The notes under the pieces: generated by a model
Told to the model about the DNA's origin: nothing
The model's input: only the letters and a program-made list of their open reading frames with translations
Database searches by the model: none
In this document: positions 36,353-45,025 of the stretch, in pieces
How positions within the stretch are numbered: the first letter of the stretch is position 1
Layout: each line of letters starts with the position of its first letter
Program-made: the position numbers and the translations under genes
DNA from: Bacillus sp. NTK034
GTDB taxonomy: Bacteria; Bacillota; Bacilli; Bacillales; Cytobacillaceae
NCBI RefSeq assembly: GCF_017303275.1
Contig: NZ_JAFKOJ010000002.1
Location: forward strand, 248,001-312,000
DNA length: 64,000 bases
Reading direction: 5' to 3'

Positions 36353-37537
36353 TTATTTCAATTGATTTAAAAAGCTTTTGCCAAAAGCCGGCATCTTTAC
36401 ATTAAAGTTATCAGCGATCGTTGCTCCAATATCTGCAAAAGTTTCGCTAATTGGAAGCTCTTGCCCTTCCTTCATGTCTTTTGAGTAAACAAGAAGAGGA
36501 ACATATTCACGTGTATGATCTGTACCATGATGTACAGGGTCATTCCCATGGTCGGCAGTAATCATTAATAGGTCGCCGTTCTGCATTTTTTCAAATACTT
36601 CAGGCAGGCGCTCATCAAATTCTTCAAGTGCTTTTCCATAGCCTTCTGGATCGCGTCTATGCCCAAACAATGCATCAAAGTCAACAAGATTCAAAAAGCT
36701 CAGGCCCGTAAACTCTTTTTCAAATGTTTCAATCAGCTTATCCATTCCATCCATATTTGAAGTTGTGCGAATGGCTTCAGTCACCCCTTCACCATCAAAA
36801 ATGTCGGAGATTTTGCCGATTGCCAATACATCGAGGCCGCTGTCAGCCATTTCGTTCATTACTGTACGGTCAAATGGCTTTAACGCATAATCATGTCTAT
36901 TGGATGTTCTTTGGAAATTTCCCGGCTCTCCAAGGAATGGTCTGGCAATCACTCTGCCGACCATATATTTTTCATCCAGCGTCAGCTCGCGTGCAATCTT
37001 ACAGATTTTATACTGTTCTTCGATTGGTATTATATCTTCATGCGCCGCGATTTGCAGTACGGAATCTGCTGATGTATAAACAATCAAAGCGCCGGTTTTC
37101 ATATGCTCTTCCCCGAGTTCAACTAGAATTTCCGTTCCGCTCGCCGGTTTATTACCGATTATTTTTCTCCCCGTACGGGCTTCAAGTTCAGAAATCAATT
37201 CCGGCGGGAACCCGTCTGAAAATACCCGAAAGGGAGTCTGGATATTCAAGCCCATGATCTCCCAATGTCCAGTCATTGTGTCTTTTCCGTTAGAAGCTTC
37301 CTGCATTTTTGTGTAAAATGCCATTGGCTTCTCTGCTTTTTCGATTCCTTTGATTTCACTGATATTACTAAGCCCAAGTTTGCCCATATTCGGCATCTTC
37401 AGGCCATTCATTTTTTCTGCGATATGGCCGAGCGTATCAGCACCTTTATCACCGAACTTATCGGCATCTGGCGCTTCTCCAATTCCCACTGAGTCCATGA
37501 CGATTAAAAAAACACGCTTATATGTATATGCAGACAT
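36353..37537 (-). CDS. deoB: Phosphopentomutase
   Basis: 394 residues. Alkaline-phosphatase superfamily metalloenzyme: [19 protein letters not shown] near the N-terminus, nucleophile region [12 protein letters not shown] near 88, and metal ligands in [15 protein letters not shown] and [20 protein letters not shown]. It converts (deoxy)ribose 1-phosphate to the 5-phosphate, linking punA and pdp products to the pentose pathway. AGGAGG precedes the ATG. Also called drm in B. subtilis. Confidence 0.96.
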   Translation of the reverse strand: MSAYTYKRVFLIVMDSVGIGEAPDADKFGDKGADTLGHIAEKMNGLKMPNMGKLGLSNISEIKGIEKAEKPMAFYTKMQEASNGKDTMTGHWEIMGLNIQTPFRVFSDGFPPELISELEARTGRKIIGNKPASGTEILVELGEEHMKTGALIVYTSADSVLQIAAHEDIIPIEEQYKICKIARELTLDEKYMVGRVIARPFLGEPGNFQRTSNRHDYALKPFDRTVMNEMADSGLDVLAIGKISDIFDGEGVTEAIRTTSNMDGMDKLIETFEKEFTGLSFLNLVDFDALFGHRRDPEGYGKALEEFDERLPEVFEKMQNGDLLMITADHGNDPVHHGTDHTREYVPLLVYSKDMKEGQELPISETFADIGATIADNFNVKMPAFGKSFLNQLK

Positions 37538-37621
37538 ATGATAACCTCCTAATTATTTGAATACGGTTACAAAAATCATATTCGTATAGTACCCTTTTTA
37601 GGTTTATTTAACACTGATTCT

Positions 37622-37695
37622 CTTGCTGAAAGAAAAGCGGAACGACTTGCCCAGCCCATGCACCTCAAGGAGGCAGGCGAAGGAGCTGAACAGTA
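37622..37695 (+). repeat. Dispersed palindromic repeat, copy C (inverted, diverged)
   Basis: Starts AAAGAAAAGCGGAACGACTTG and ends GGAGCTGAACAG, which are degenerate versions of the two ends of copies A and D, in the opposite orientation. The middle has its own AGGAGGCAGGCGAAGGAG block. It lies about 90 bases upstream of deoB and does not touch a stop codon. Confidence 0.55.
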
Positions 37696-37790
37696 AAAAA
37701 GAGAAATTCTTTCATTTAAATAAATATATAGATAGCCTTTTCATTCGTCAGAAGTCTGACATCTATATTTTACATAATAAACAGGTAAAA

Positions 37791-37827
37791 AGACAAGAAA
37801 AAGCTGCCTATTTTTCATGGCAGCTTT
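37791..37827 (-). terminator. Terminator of xerD
   Basis: Minus strand: AAAGCTGCC ... GGCAGCTTT with a 10-base loop followed by TTCTTGTC. Confidence 0.75.
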
Positions 37828-37860
37828 ATGACATTTATATTTACTTATACAATTAATGCT

Positions 37861-38754
37861 TTAAGCACGCGGATGATATTGGCTGTACACATCTTTAAGA
37901 CGAGTTTTGGTTACATGCGTATAAATTTGCGTGGTTGAAATATCGGCATGTCCAAGCATTTCCTGGACTGCTCGTAAATCAGCACCATTTTCAAGGAGAT
38001 GAGTAGCAAATGAATGTCTCAGCGTATGTGGAGTAAGTTCCTTCTCGATCCCTGCCTCCTGAGCCAGCCGCTTCAATATTTTCCAAAATCCCTGTCTTGA
38101 AAGACGTTTGCCGTGATGATTTAAAAATAACGCTTCATCTTTATGCTTTTTTGAAGCAAACTTTCCTCTTCCTTCATTTAAATACATTTCAAGCGCTTCG
38201 GAGGCTGTTTTGCCGATAGGCACAATCCGTTCCTTGTTTCCTTTGCCTAAACATCTTACAAAGCCCATCGTTAAATGCACATCACCTATGTTCAGACCTA
38301 TCAGCTCACTCACGCGAATACCTGTAGCATATAAAAGTTCAAGCATGGCTTTATCGCGCAAACCAAAGTGATCCTTTATCTCTGGTAAATCCAATAAAGT
38401 TTCCACTTCCTGCATGTTTAATACTTTTGGAAGCGAACGTTCCATTTGCGGTGTTTCTATATGAACAGAAGGGTCATGGCCAACTGCTTTTTCGCGGAGC
38501 AGAAATTGGTGAAAGGCCCTTAAAGAGGCTATATGCCGGGCCAAAGTTTTTGAGGATTTGCCCTGTTTTTTTAAAAAACCGAGAAATTGGACAATCTGCA
38601 TACGCTGCACACTCTCAAGGCTTGAAATCTTCTCTTCAGACTTGAGATATTTCAGATAACTTTTCAAATCTCTTTCATAAGATACAATTGTATTTTTGGC
38701 GAGGCCTTTTTCTACAAGTAAATAATGAATAAAGTCTCTTAATTGATCATCCAT
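37861..38754 (-). CDS. xerD: Site-specific tyrosine recombinase XerD
   Basis: 297 residues. The N-terminal SAM-like DNA-binding domain (about 1-85) begins with [20 protein letters not shown]. The catalytic domain has Arg in [12 protein letters not shown] near 148, Lys in CLGKGNKER, the [16 protein letters not shown] box, [14 protein letters not shown] with the Tyr nucleophile near 278. It resolves chromosome dimers at dif with CodV/XerC. Chromosomal context identifies it as the housekeeping enzyme, not a phage integrase. Confidence 0.95.
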   Translation of the reverse strand: MDDQLRDFIHYLLVEKGLAKNTIVSYERDLKSYLKYLKSEEKISSLESVQRMQIVQFLGFLKKQGKSSKTLARHIASLRAFHQFLLREKAVGHDPSVHIETPQMERSLPKVLNMQEVETLLDLPEIKDHFGLRDKAMLELLYATGIRVSELIGLNIGDVHLTMGFVRCLGKGNKERIVPIGKTASEALEMYLNEGRGKFASKKHKDEALFLNHHGKRLSRQGFWKILKRLAQEAGIEKELTPHTLRHSFATHLLENGADLRAVQEMLGHADISTTQIYTHVTKTRLKDVYSQYHPRA

Positions 38755-38763
38755 ATGATTGCA

Positions 38764-38991
38764 TTACTCCCCATTTAAGTAGAAAAGAATTAACCGGTCC
38801 AGCCAGCTCGCATCTTCATCCGTTCCGCTCGCCGACACCTTAACAGCCGCTCCCTGTGGTTCGTCATAGCGGTGATAATCCTGGTATTCTTCGTTTAACC
38901 ACATAATACCATAATAAAAAAGGATTGTGCATCCAGTAAAAATGACAAATACTTTAATGGTCTGAAAAGCCATACTCAGCCAGGATTTCAT
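38764..38991 (-). CDS. yqzK: YqzK-like single-pass membrane protein (DUF4227)
   Basis: 75 residues from ATG at 38991, with GGAGG 8 bases upstream; the ATG at 39006 lies before that site. One membrane helix (about 10-30, TIKVFVIFTGCTILFYYGIMW) is followed by a polar tail with DYHRYDEPQG. It lies between fur and xerD as in B. subtilis. The function is unknown. Confidence 0.82.
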   Translation of the reverse strand: MKSWLSMAFQTIKVFVIFTGCTILFYYGIMWLNEEYQDYHRYDEPQGAAVKVSASGTDEDASWLDRLILFYLNGE

Positions 38992-39187
38992 TGTTTGGTC
39001 CTCCATAACTTTTAATAAAAAGAAAGATTTAGAAGCTTACTATTATTAAAAGGTATGCCATTTTGGACAAGAATTATACCTGAATCTGCATAATAGGCGT
39101 TTCTTCAGGGCACATTCCTTTATAGCCAGGCTATTCTAGATTATTGTTTTTCCGCTGAAAAAAGCAAACTATATAAAATTAAATCAA

Positions 39188-39222
39188 AATAAAAAGCCCA
39201 TTCTAATGTTAGAATAAGCTTT
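39188..39222 (-). terminator. Terminator of fur
   Basis: Minus strand: AAAGCTTATTCTAA / TTAGAATGGGCTTT stem followed by TTATTTTG. Confidence 0.8.
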
Positions 39223-39233
39223 GTCAATAAGTA

Positions 39234-39701
39234 TTAGTTTCCTTCTGCTTCGTTGTCTGTCTGTTTATCCTGGCAGCGGTAGCAGATGCCATGAAACGTA
39301 AGGCGGTGATCCTTTATTTTAAAGTTCCAGCGGCGTTCAACCACTTCCTCTACGTCTTCAAGCAAATCTTCCTGAATTTCATCAACAGCTCCGCACTCAA
39401 TACAGACTAAATGGTGGTGGAAATGGGCTGCCCCTTCCTGACGCAGGTCATAACGGGAAACTCCATCACCAAAGTTAATTTTATCGACAATTTTTAGTTC
39501 AGTCAGCAATTCAAGTGTTCTATATACAGTTGCCAAGCCTATCTCAGGCGATTTCTCTTTTACTAGGAGGTAGACATCTTCCGCACTTAAATGATCCTCT
39601 TCGTGTTCTAACAGGACGCGAACTGTTGCCTCTCGCTGTGGTGTTAGTTTGTAGCTGGATGAATGCAACTGTTTTTTTATTCTTTCAATTCTGCTTTCCA
39701 T
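39234..39701 (-). CDS. fur: Ferric uptake regulator Fur
   Basis: 155 residues. The N-terminal winged helix (about 10-85) has YKLTPQREATVRVLLEHEED and GLATVYRTLELL. The metal site HFHHHLVCIECGAVDEIQED carries His/Cys ligands, and a second zinc cysteine pair CYRC is near the C-terminus. It represses iron uptake genes when Fe2+ is bound. The YDLRQEGAAHFHHHLVC region favours Fur over PerR. It lies downstream of spoIIM, with a PerR-type operator in its promoter region. Confidence 0.93.
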   Translation of the reverse strand: MESRIERIKKQLHSSSYKLTPQREATVRVLLEHEEDHLSAEDVYLLVKEKSPEIGLATVYRTLELLTELKIVDKINFGDGVSRYDLRQEGAAHFHHHLVCIECGAVDEIQEDLLEDVEEVVERRWNFKIKDHRLTFHGICYRCQDKQTDNEAEGN

Positions 39702-39803
39702 ACCGAAAGTCCCTCCCTCGCCACTAACATTCTCATTATAACAGAAATAAGATCACATTCAAAATAAAATAATTATAAATAACAGATAAAAATTAATTTT
39801 ATA

Positions 39804-39818
39804 TAATAATTATTATAA
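39804..39818 (-). promoter_or_regulatory. PerR-type box upstream of fur
   Basis: TAATAATTATTATAA matches the PerR operator TTATAATNATTATAA at all but one position. It lies about 100 bases upstream of the fur start. B. subtilis fur is known to be repressed by PerR. A Fur-type reading of the same AT-rich palindrome is also possible. Confidence 0.5.
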
Positions 39819-39889
39819 TATACTTCAAAAGATTCTTATACCTCTTTATATGTACCCTATCTTTTTGTTTCTACCCCTTTTCCTGTACA

Positions 39890-39920
39890 AACAAAAGGCA
39901 GAGCCGCCCGCTCTGCCTTT
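39890..39920 (-). terminator. Terminator of spoIIM
   Basis: Minus strand: AAAGGCAGAGC / GCTCTGCCTTT perfect stem with a 5-base loop followed by TGTTTGT. Confidence 0.85.
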
Positions 39921-39937
39921 CGCAATGATTCATATAT

Positions 39938-40582
39938 TTAGGATTGGATTGAGTTGACAACAGACTTCATTAAGACAGGCGAGATAAACGCCTCCACTCC
40001 TGCTGCAGCAATTAAAAACAGAATGGCTACAGCAAAAGCAATCATATATCTTCCAAAAAGAGGCATCATGGGCTGACCTGCTTTTTTCATAAATTGTCTT
40101 CTTATCATTTTTAAAGAGAAAGAAACAGCCAGAGTTGCAGCGAGAATAAATATAGGTATGATGATCAGATTCTGGGGAAGGACAGATACGAAGGAAAGCA
40201 AAAATCCTTCCAACCCCATTTGGTTAACGAGAAAACCAACAGTAAAGCCAACCACCATCCCTTTCATAAATAGAAGTATTAGAATAACAGGCAGTCCAAT
40301 TATGGAGATTCCCAAAATCCACATCAGTCCTATAAATTTTGTATTATGAAAAAAGCTCTGTTTGAATAATTCATCTGCTGCTGCAACATGTCCATCTGAT
40401 ACTTGGCCAAAAAACTGCGACAGATAATAAAATAAATCTTCTTTTTGTGTAAAGCTTAAGCTATTTACAACGATAGCCCCAAAAATGACACCCATCAGGA
40501 ATAGCACAATAATAAATAAATAGATTGAGGAATGTTCGCGAAAGTGGGCTGCTGCAGCGTTCTGGTACATTTTTTTCTTCAT
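39938..40582 (-). CDS. spoIIM: Stage II sporulation protein M
   Basis: 214 residues from ATG at 40582 with AGGAGG upstream. About five membrane helices; family motif SIYLFIIVLFLMGVIFGAIVVN near the start and NTKFIGLMWILGISIIGLPV in the middle. SpoIIM is the mother-cell membrane scaffold of the SpoIID-SpoIIP-SpoIIM engulfment complex, which thins septal peptidoglycan. Length equals B. subtilis SpoIIM. Confidence 0.94.
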   Translation of the reverse strand: MKKKMYQNAAAAHFREHSSIYLFIIVLFLMGVIFGAIVVNSLSFTQKEDLFYYLSQFFGQVSDGHVAAADELFKQSFFHNTKFIGLMWILGISIIGLPVILILLFMKGMVVGFTVGFLVNQMGLEGFLLSFVSVLPQNLIIIPIFILAATLAVSFSLKMIRRQFMKKAGQPMMPLFGRYMIAFAVAILFLIAAAGVEAFISPVLMKSVVNSIQS

Positions 40583-40750
40583 TGCTCTTCCTCCTAAAAC
40601 AAACAGATTGGATATTAAATTGTATGCCTGTCCCAGATTTGTATGACAATGAATTGGATAATTCCCCAATGAAAAAAAGTCTTGAATATTCCAGTTATTT
40701 CCGCTATAATTTTCAAAATTATTTAAATTGTCACAGGAGGGAATAAGAAA

Positions 40751-41326
40751 ATGGATCCGATTTTAAATGAGTTTCCAGAGAGAATTGAAACCGAAAGACT
40801 TTATTTGAGACCTGCCTTGCCCGGAGATGGAAAAACAGTGCATGAGGCCGTATCAGCTTCAGCTGATGAACTTAAAAAATGGCTTCCTTTTGCACAGAAT
40901 GAACAATCAGTGGATGAAACTGAAGCTGGCATCCGCAAATCTTATGCCAAGTTTATACTTAGGGAAGATTTCCGTATCCATATATATAGGAAAGAAGACG
41001 ATGCGTTTATTGGCTCTACTGGCCTGCATCGTATAGATTGGGATGTCCGTAAATTCGAAATTGGCTATTGGGGAGATTCGAGGTTTCAGAAAAAAGGATA
41101 TATTACTGAAGCTGCTGAAGGTTTGACGAAATTTGCCTTTGAGCATTTCCAAGCGAATAGAGTGGAAATTAGATGTGATCCGAGAAACATAAATAGCAGA
41201 AGGATTCCCGAAAGGCTGGGGTTCACACTTGAAGGAATACTTATTAATGACAGTCTAAGCGCAGATGGAACAGAGCTTAGGGATACATGCATTTATGCTA
41301 AAGCACCTAAAAAACATAGAGCCTGA
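40751..41326 (+). CDS. RimJ/RimL-type GNAT acetyltransferase
   Basis: 191 residues. The start is ETERLYLRPALPGDGKTVHEA, typical of ribosomal-protein-type GNATs. Motif A for acetyl-CoA is seen as IGYWGDSRFQKKGYITEAAEGLTKFAFEH, followed by VEIRCDPRNINSRRIPERLGFTLEG. The substrate is unknown; relatives acetylate protein or small-molecule amines. GGAGGG precedes the ATG. It is divergent from spoIIM and convergent with the EndoQ gene, with which it shares a terminator whose loop holds its stop codon. Confidence 0.85.
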   Translation: MDPILNEFPERIETERLYLRPALPGDGKTVHEAVSASADELKKWLPFAQNEQSVDETEAGIRKSYAKFILREDFRIHIYRKEDDAFIGSTGLHRIDWDVRKFEIGYWGDSRFQKKGYITEAAEGLTKFAFEHFQANRVEIRCDPRNINSRRIPERLGFTLEGILINDSLSADGTELRDTCIYAKAPKKHRA

Positions 41327-41342
41327 TGAGCTCTATGTTTTT
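41310..41342. terminator. Bidirectional terminator between the GNAT and endoQ genes
   Basis: AAAAACATAGAGC / GCTCTATGTTTTT perfect 13-bp stem with a 7-base loop containing the TGA stop of the GNAT gene. Confidence 0.85.
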
Positions 41343-42508
41343 TAGGAATCCATAATTTTGCCGTACTTTCCCCCGCCCCCTGCCTTTAAGTTTAATGTTC
41401 CTTCACGCGCCTTCCCAATAAGCCTGGCTGTTTTCTCAGGTATTACTTTGCTTATTTCTGATAAAGGAACATCATGAAGAATGGCCATTTCAGTGCCGAA
41501 ATGATTCAACATCTTCTCCAGCATTTTCGGGCCTAACCCTGGAATGAATTCAAGCGGTACCTGATGAATATAAGGAGGCCGTTCAACAAGCAATTCTCCA
41601 GATGATTTTAGTTCAGAGATCCTGTCAGCCACGCCTTTGATAAATTTGTGGTGACCGCAATTTCTGCATTTACCATTTGCTTCATCGAAGTGGCCAAAAC
41701 ATTCAGTGCAAACAGTCTGATGGTATTTTCCAAGCATCGGATCAAGCCCGAAATTGGTTTTCACTTTGCCTTTTTCTTTTCCAGTCAAAGCCTTTTTCAG
41801 GTCAGCAAATGCTGGTGACTCCATTTCAAGGATTTGATATTCTCTCGCGATCTTTTTTAGTGAATGGGCATCTGAGTTTGTTAAAAAGGTATATCTGTGA
41901 AGTTCAGCTATTTGGTCAGCCATCCCAGTATCTGCACTGAGCCCCAGCTCTATTGCATCAATTAAGCCAGGATCAAACACCTCTGACAGCGACCGCTCTA
42001 CCCCTTTCCCGAATAAACTTTTAAATGGGGTAAAAACATGGGCAGGAATAAAAAGCCCATCCAGTTCCTTCACTTTTTCCTGAAGCATTCTGCCTGAGGC
42101 ATAAATTCTCTGTGAGCTTAACGTTATGTTCTTTAAATGTCCCGATAGCCAGGCTGAGAAAACCTTCATGGCTGAAAGTGTCGGAAAGAAGCAAAGAACA
42201 TGAATTGGGCCTTTACAGGATTCATCATATATTTCAAGTTCTGACCCGGGTATAATCGTTAAATCTCCATATTGAAGTCCCCCGTACCTATGCTCAGTTA
42301 TAAGGCCTTTTTGGGACAAATCCTCGATTTCAAGTATGACTTCAGGAGAATGACAATCAATAATTCCGATGATATCAAGCCCTTTTTCATTTCGGGCATG
42401 CCTGATGATATTTGTGAAGGTTAGGGATTTAGCGCCTGTTATTTTAACAGGCTTTCCCGTAAACGTACGTCCAATATGGATATGGAGATCAGCAAAAAAG
42501 CGCTTCAT
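41342..42508 (-). CDS. Endonuclease Q family protein
   Basis: 388 residues. PHP-type metal motifs: ADLHIHIGR at residues 6-14, IIDCHSPEVILEIEDL near 50, IIPGSELEIYD near 88, PAHVFTPFKSL near 150, and LTNSDAHSLKKIAREYQ near 207. A zinc-finger pair CTECF ... CRNCG lies near 270-290, and a helix-hairpin-helix (FIPGLGPKMLEKMLNHFG) near 340. This combination matches EndoQ, which nicks DNA 5' to deaminated bases (uracil, hypoxanthine, xanthine), first described in archaea and found in some bacilli. It precedes nudF's stop by 1 base in the same direction, implying co-transcription. Confidence 0.87.
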   Translation of the reverse strand: MKRFFADLHIHIGRTFTGKPVKITGAKSLTFTNIIRHARNEKGLDIIGIIDCHSPEVILEIEDLSQKGLITEHRYGGLQYGDLTIIPGSELEIYDESCKGPIHVLCFFPTLSAMKVFSAWLSGHLKNITLSSQRIYASGRMLQEKVKELDGLFIPAHVFTPFKSLFGKGVERSLSEVFDPGLIDAIELGLSADTGMADQIAELHRYTFLTNSDAHSLKKIAREYQILEMESPAFADLKKALTGKEKGKVKTNFGLDPMLGKYHQTVCTECFGHFDEANGKCRNCGHHKFIKGVADRISELKSSGELLVERPPYIHQVPLEFIPGLGPKMLEKMLNHFGTEMAILHDVPLSEISKVIPEKTARLIGKAREGTLNLKAGGGGKYGKIMDS

Positions 42509-42509
42509 G

Positions 42510-43061
42510 CTATTTTTTCAGCGCCTCTTGCAGCTGCAGATATTGGATAGCATAAGCTGTTTTCGCATCATAAATTCTTTGCTGCTTCAGCAGGGATATT
42601 GCTTCATCAAGCGTTACTTCCATAAGATTCACAAATTCATCTTCATCAGGCGAAGCGGCATTTTCTATTTTCATAAGTCCCTTTGCTATATATAAATGTA
42701 CCAGCTCATCGGCAAATCCAGGAGAAGTGTAGAATGAGATCAGCCATTCCATTTCCGTGCAGCCGTACCCCGTTTCTTCTTCCAGTTCCCTTTCTGCACA
42801 AACTCTGGGTTCTTCTCCTGTTTCAAGCTTTCCGGCAGGGATTTCAGCAATAATCTTATCCAGCGCTTTCCTATATTGTTCGACCATCACTATTTTATTA
42901 TCTTCTGTTACTGCCAATACAGCTACTGCCCCGGGATGTTTGATAATTTCCCGCTTCGATGTTTTGCCATTCGGCAGCTCAACATCTTCCACTTGCAGAC
43001 TAATGACTTTACCAGTGAAGATTTTTTCCGTATTAATCGTTTTTTCTTCTAGGCGGCTCAT
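42510..43061 (-). CDS. nudF: ADP-ribose pyrophosphatase (Nudix)
   Basis: 183 residues. Nudix box GKLETGEEPRVCAERELEEETGYG near 78-101, intact with the REXXEE core. The upstream domain RKALDKIIAEIPAG is typical of ADP-ribose hydrolases. It hydrolyses ADP-ribose to AMP and ribose 5-phosphate, removing a reactive metabolite. The endoQ-like gene follows immediately. Its start region faces the divergent mciZ gene. Confidence 0.93.
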   Translation of the reverse strand: MSRLEEKTINTEKIFTGKVISLQVEDVELPNGKTSKREIIKHPGAVAVLAVTEDNKIVMVEQYRKALDKIIAEIPAGKLETGEEPRVCAERELEEETGYGCTEMEWLISFYTSPGFADELVHLYIAKGLMKIENAASPDEDEFVNLMEVTLDEAISLLKQQRIYDAKTAYAIQYLQLQEALKK

Positions 43062-43138
43062 TGTTTTCAGTCACTCCTGTTCTATTCCGATAATGATTGC
43101 TCATACATTTTATCATACTTGATGAGGGGGAGTATGGC

Positions 43139-43273
43139 ATGAAGGTGTATGTCCACAATAGGGGAATTATTCTGACCGGCAAAGCCTGGGAAGTCCGGGA
43201 GAAACTAAAACAATACAGCAGGCAGTATGTTCTTGTAAAAGACTGGGTTGAATCTCAGAACAATATAAAATGA
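43139..43273 (+). CDS. mciZ: FtsZ assembly inhibitor MciZ
   Basis: 44 residues. ATG at 43139 with GAGGGGGAG 4-6 bases upstream. The sequence has MKVYVHNRGIILTGKAWEVR and later LKQYSRQYVLVKDWVES. It aligns over its length with B. subtilis MciZ (40 residues; shared MKV, GKAWE.R.KLK.Y.R and VKDW). MciZ is made in the mother cell under SigE and binds the FtsZ C-terminal interface to stop Z-ring formation during sporulation. Short enough to be missed by automatic gene calling. Promoter not identified. Confidence 0.88.
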   Translation: MKVYVHNRGIILTGKAWEVREKLKQYSRQYVLVKDWVESQNNIK

Positions 43274-43345
43274 TAAGCCTCTAAATTTGAGTATGCCTCA
43301 TTTATTTATGTACAATTATATAAAACACTCAAATGAGGTGGGTAC

Positions 43346-44269
43346 TTGAAAAAGAGAAGACTTGGAAACTCAGACTTGTACGTAAGCGAGCTCGGGCTGG
43401 GCTGCATGTCAATTGGCACCAACCCTTCCCAGGCTCAGGAGATTATTGAAGCTGCCCTTGAAGAAGGAATCAATTATTTTGACACAGCTGATTTATATGA
43501 CTTTGGCGAAAATGAAAAGCTTGTCGGACAATCCTTAAAGAGTGTCCGCGAACAGGTGATCATTGCTACCAAAGCCGGCAACCGCTGGAATAAAAATAAA
43601 GATGGCTGGAGCTGGGATCCCTCAAAAAGCCACATCAAAGAAGCTGTAAAGGACAGTTTGAAAAGGCTGGACACAGACTATATTGATTTATATCAGCTTC
43701 ATGGCGGCACGATGGAAGATTCTATTGATGAAACCATTGAAGCATTTGAGGAACTGAAGGAAGAAGGATACATCCTGCAGTATGGCATATCCTCCATCCG
43801 TCCCAATGTGATCCGTGAATATGTTTCAAGATCCTCCATCGTTTCTGTCATGATGCAATACAGCATTTTAGATCGGCGTCCTGAAGAAGAAGCTTTGCCG
43901 CTTCTAAATCAAAAAGGCATCAGCGCGGTTACACGAGGTCCGCTCGCTAAAGGATTGCTCAGCGACAAAATGCTGGATAAGGCTACGGAGTCAGTTAAAG
44001 AGAAAGGCTATTTGGATTACAGCTATGCTGAATTGGCAGAAGCTCTTACCAGCATTAGGAAAAAAAATTCGGATGAGCGCTCCATGACTGAGATAGCATT
44101 TCAGTATAATCTTGCGGATCCCGCTGTCGCTTCCGTGATGGCAGGTGCCAGCACGTCAGAGCAAGTTAGGGCAAATGCAAGAGCAGCAAGAGCTAATCCC
44201 CTGAATAAGGATGAATTGGCTATTATTCAATCCATTGCCAAGCTAAACAAATATGAGCAGCATCGATAA
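43346..44269 (+). CDS. yqkF: Aldo/keto reductase (YqkF-like)
   Basis: 307 residues from a TTG start at 43346 with GAGGTGGG upstream. The TIM-barrel AKR fold is clear: LGNSDLYVSELGLGCMSIGT, catalytic Asp and Tyr in FDTADLYDFGENEKLVG, Lys in IIATKAGNRW, and His in YQLHGGTMEDSID. The C-terminal NADPH-binding stretch is seen in PAVASVMAGASTSEQVRANA. It reduces carbonyl compounds with NAD(P)H; the physiological substrate is unknown. Neighbouring position to nudF and mciZ agrees with the yqk region of B. subtilis. Confidence 0.9.
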   Translation: MKKRRLGNSDLYVSELGLGCMSIGTNPSQAQEIIEAALEEGINYFDTADLYDFGENEKLVGQSLKSVREQVIIATKAGNRWNKNKDGWSWDPSKSHIKEAVKDSLKRLDTDYIDLYQLHGGTMEDSIDETIEAFEELKEEGYILQYGISSIRPNVIREYVSRSSIVSVMMQYSILDRRPEEEALPLLNQKGISAVTRGPLAKGLLSDKMLDKATESVKEKGYLDYSYAELAEALTSIRKKNSDERSMTEIAFQYNLADPAVASVMAGASTSEQVRANARAARANPLNKDELAIIQSIAKLNKYEQHR

Positions 44270-44280
44270 TTTAACCGATG

Positions 44281-44303
44281 AGGGCTGATGAAAGTTCAGC
44301 CCT
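44281..44303. terminator. Hairpin between convergent genes
   Basis: AGGGCTGA-TGAAAG-TTCAGCCCT between the aldo/keto reductase gene and the ZIP-like gene. The T-runs on both sides are poor, so it may be a weak terminator. Confidence 0.5.
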
Positions 44304-45025
44304 TAAATCATTATTAAGATTATCGTATACCCTGCCACTCCGCCAATAAAAGCAGCAAAGTTACTTTCTCTATTCTCCGGCAGTTCCTCCTTAAGCACAT
44401 TTAATATCACGCCTCCTGCTAGAGTCGCAAATAAAAAAGCAATCACCATCTCACTTACTTCAGTAATGACTCCAACTGCCCATCCTATTAATATGGAAAA
44501 TGTCAGTACCCAGTGTCCATATTTATCGTATATTCTTTTATGTGATTGTCTCAAGCCATGATCATTAGAAATGAAATGGACTGATAGAGCAAAAAAGTAT
44601 ATTAGCCATTCTTTTAAACTGTCAAACTCTCCATGTACAAGCAAATAGCCAATCAGCATATTGTAAATAAAGAAGCTGGACATATGAAGCCAAAAAAGTT
44701 TTGCTGTGTTCCGCTTTTCTTTACTTTTTTGAGAATATTTCACTGCTTTCTCAATCCCGTAAAAAGCGCAAAGACCCAACATTGCAAATATGTATACATG
44801 GCTATCCAGGTATTTGAAAAGCTCTGAACTTTCCATACCTTCTATACTTTCTTGATGCTCTTTAAGCTCAGGCAGGACATGGACAAATATATAAGCCACT
44901 GAAATTCCGCTGGCTGCTGATAAAAGCCTGCTTCTTGGGATATAGGTTAAGAATTTCATGTACCTTGATAAGAAGTGCACAAATGAAAAACCGAGGGCAA
45001 AAATAAAATTTAATAAAGAAAACAT
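44303..45025 (-). CDS. ZIP-like multipass membrane protein
   Basis: 240 residues with about seven membrane helices. SGISVAYIFVHVLPELKEHQ contains a His and Glu next to a helix end, as in metal-transporting ZIP proteins, and the last part has VIAFLFATLAGGVILNVLKE followed by ELPENRE, a ZIP-like ending. The full ZIP signature (HNFPEG type) is not seen, so this is either a remote ZIP relative or another membrane family. The start codon lies between the arms of a 12-bp inverted repeat. Located just downstream of yqkE. Confidence 0.62.
   Translation of the reverse strand: MFSLLNFIFALGFSFVHFLSRYMKFLTYIPRSRLLSAASGISVAYIFVHVLPELKEHQESIEGMESSELFKYLDSHVYIFAMLGLCAFYGIEKAVKYSQKSKEKRNTAKLFWLHMSSFFIYNMLIGYLLVHGEFDSLKEWLIYFFALSVHFISNDHGLRQSHKRIYDKYGHWVLTFSILIGWAVGVITEVSEMVIAFLFATLAGGVILNVLKEELPENRESNFAAFIGGVAGYTIILIMI

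Larger units (their letters stand above)
37542..37860. other. Intergenic region between deoB and xerD
   Basis: About 320 bases. It contains repeat copy C (37622-37695) and the xerD terminator. The region just upstream of deoB presumably holds its promoter, but no clear promoter or operator was recognised. No gene seen. Confidence 0.5.

Noticed and set aside
37623-37856. 77-codon frame between deoB and xerD
   Set aside because: It runs through repeat copy C and the xerD terminator, with no ribosome binding site and no protein-like composition.
37861-38754. Tyrosine recombinase as evidence of an integrated element
   Set aside because: Sequence and context (between yqzK-fur and deoB) identify the housekeeping XerD; no attachment repeats or phage genes around it.
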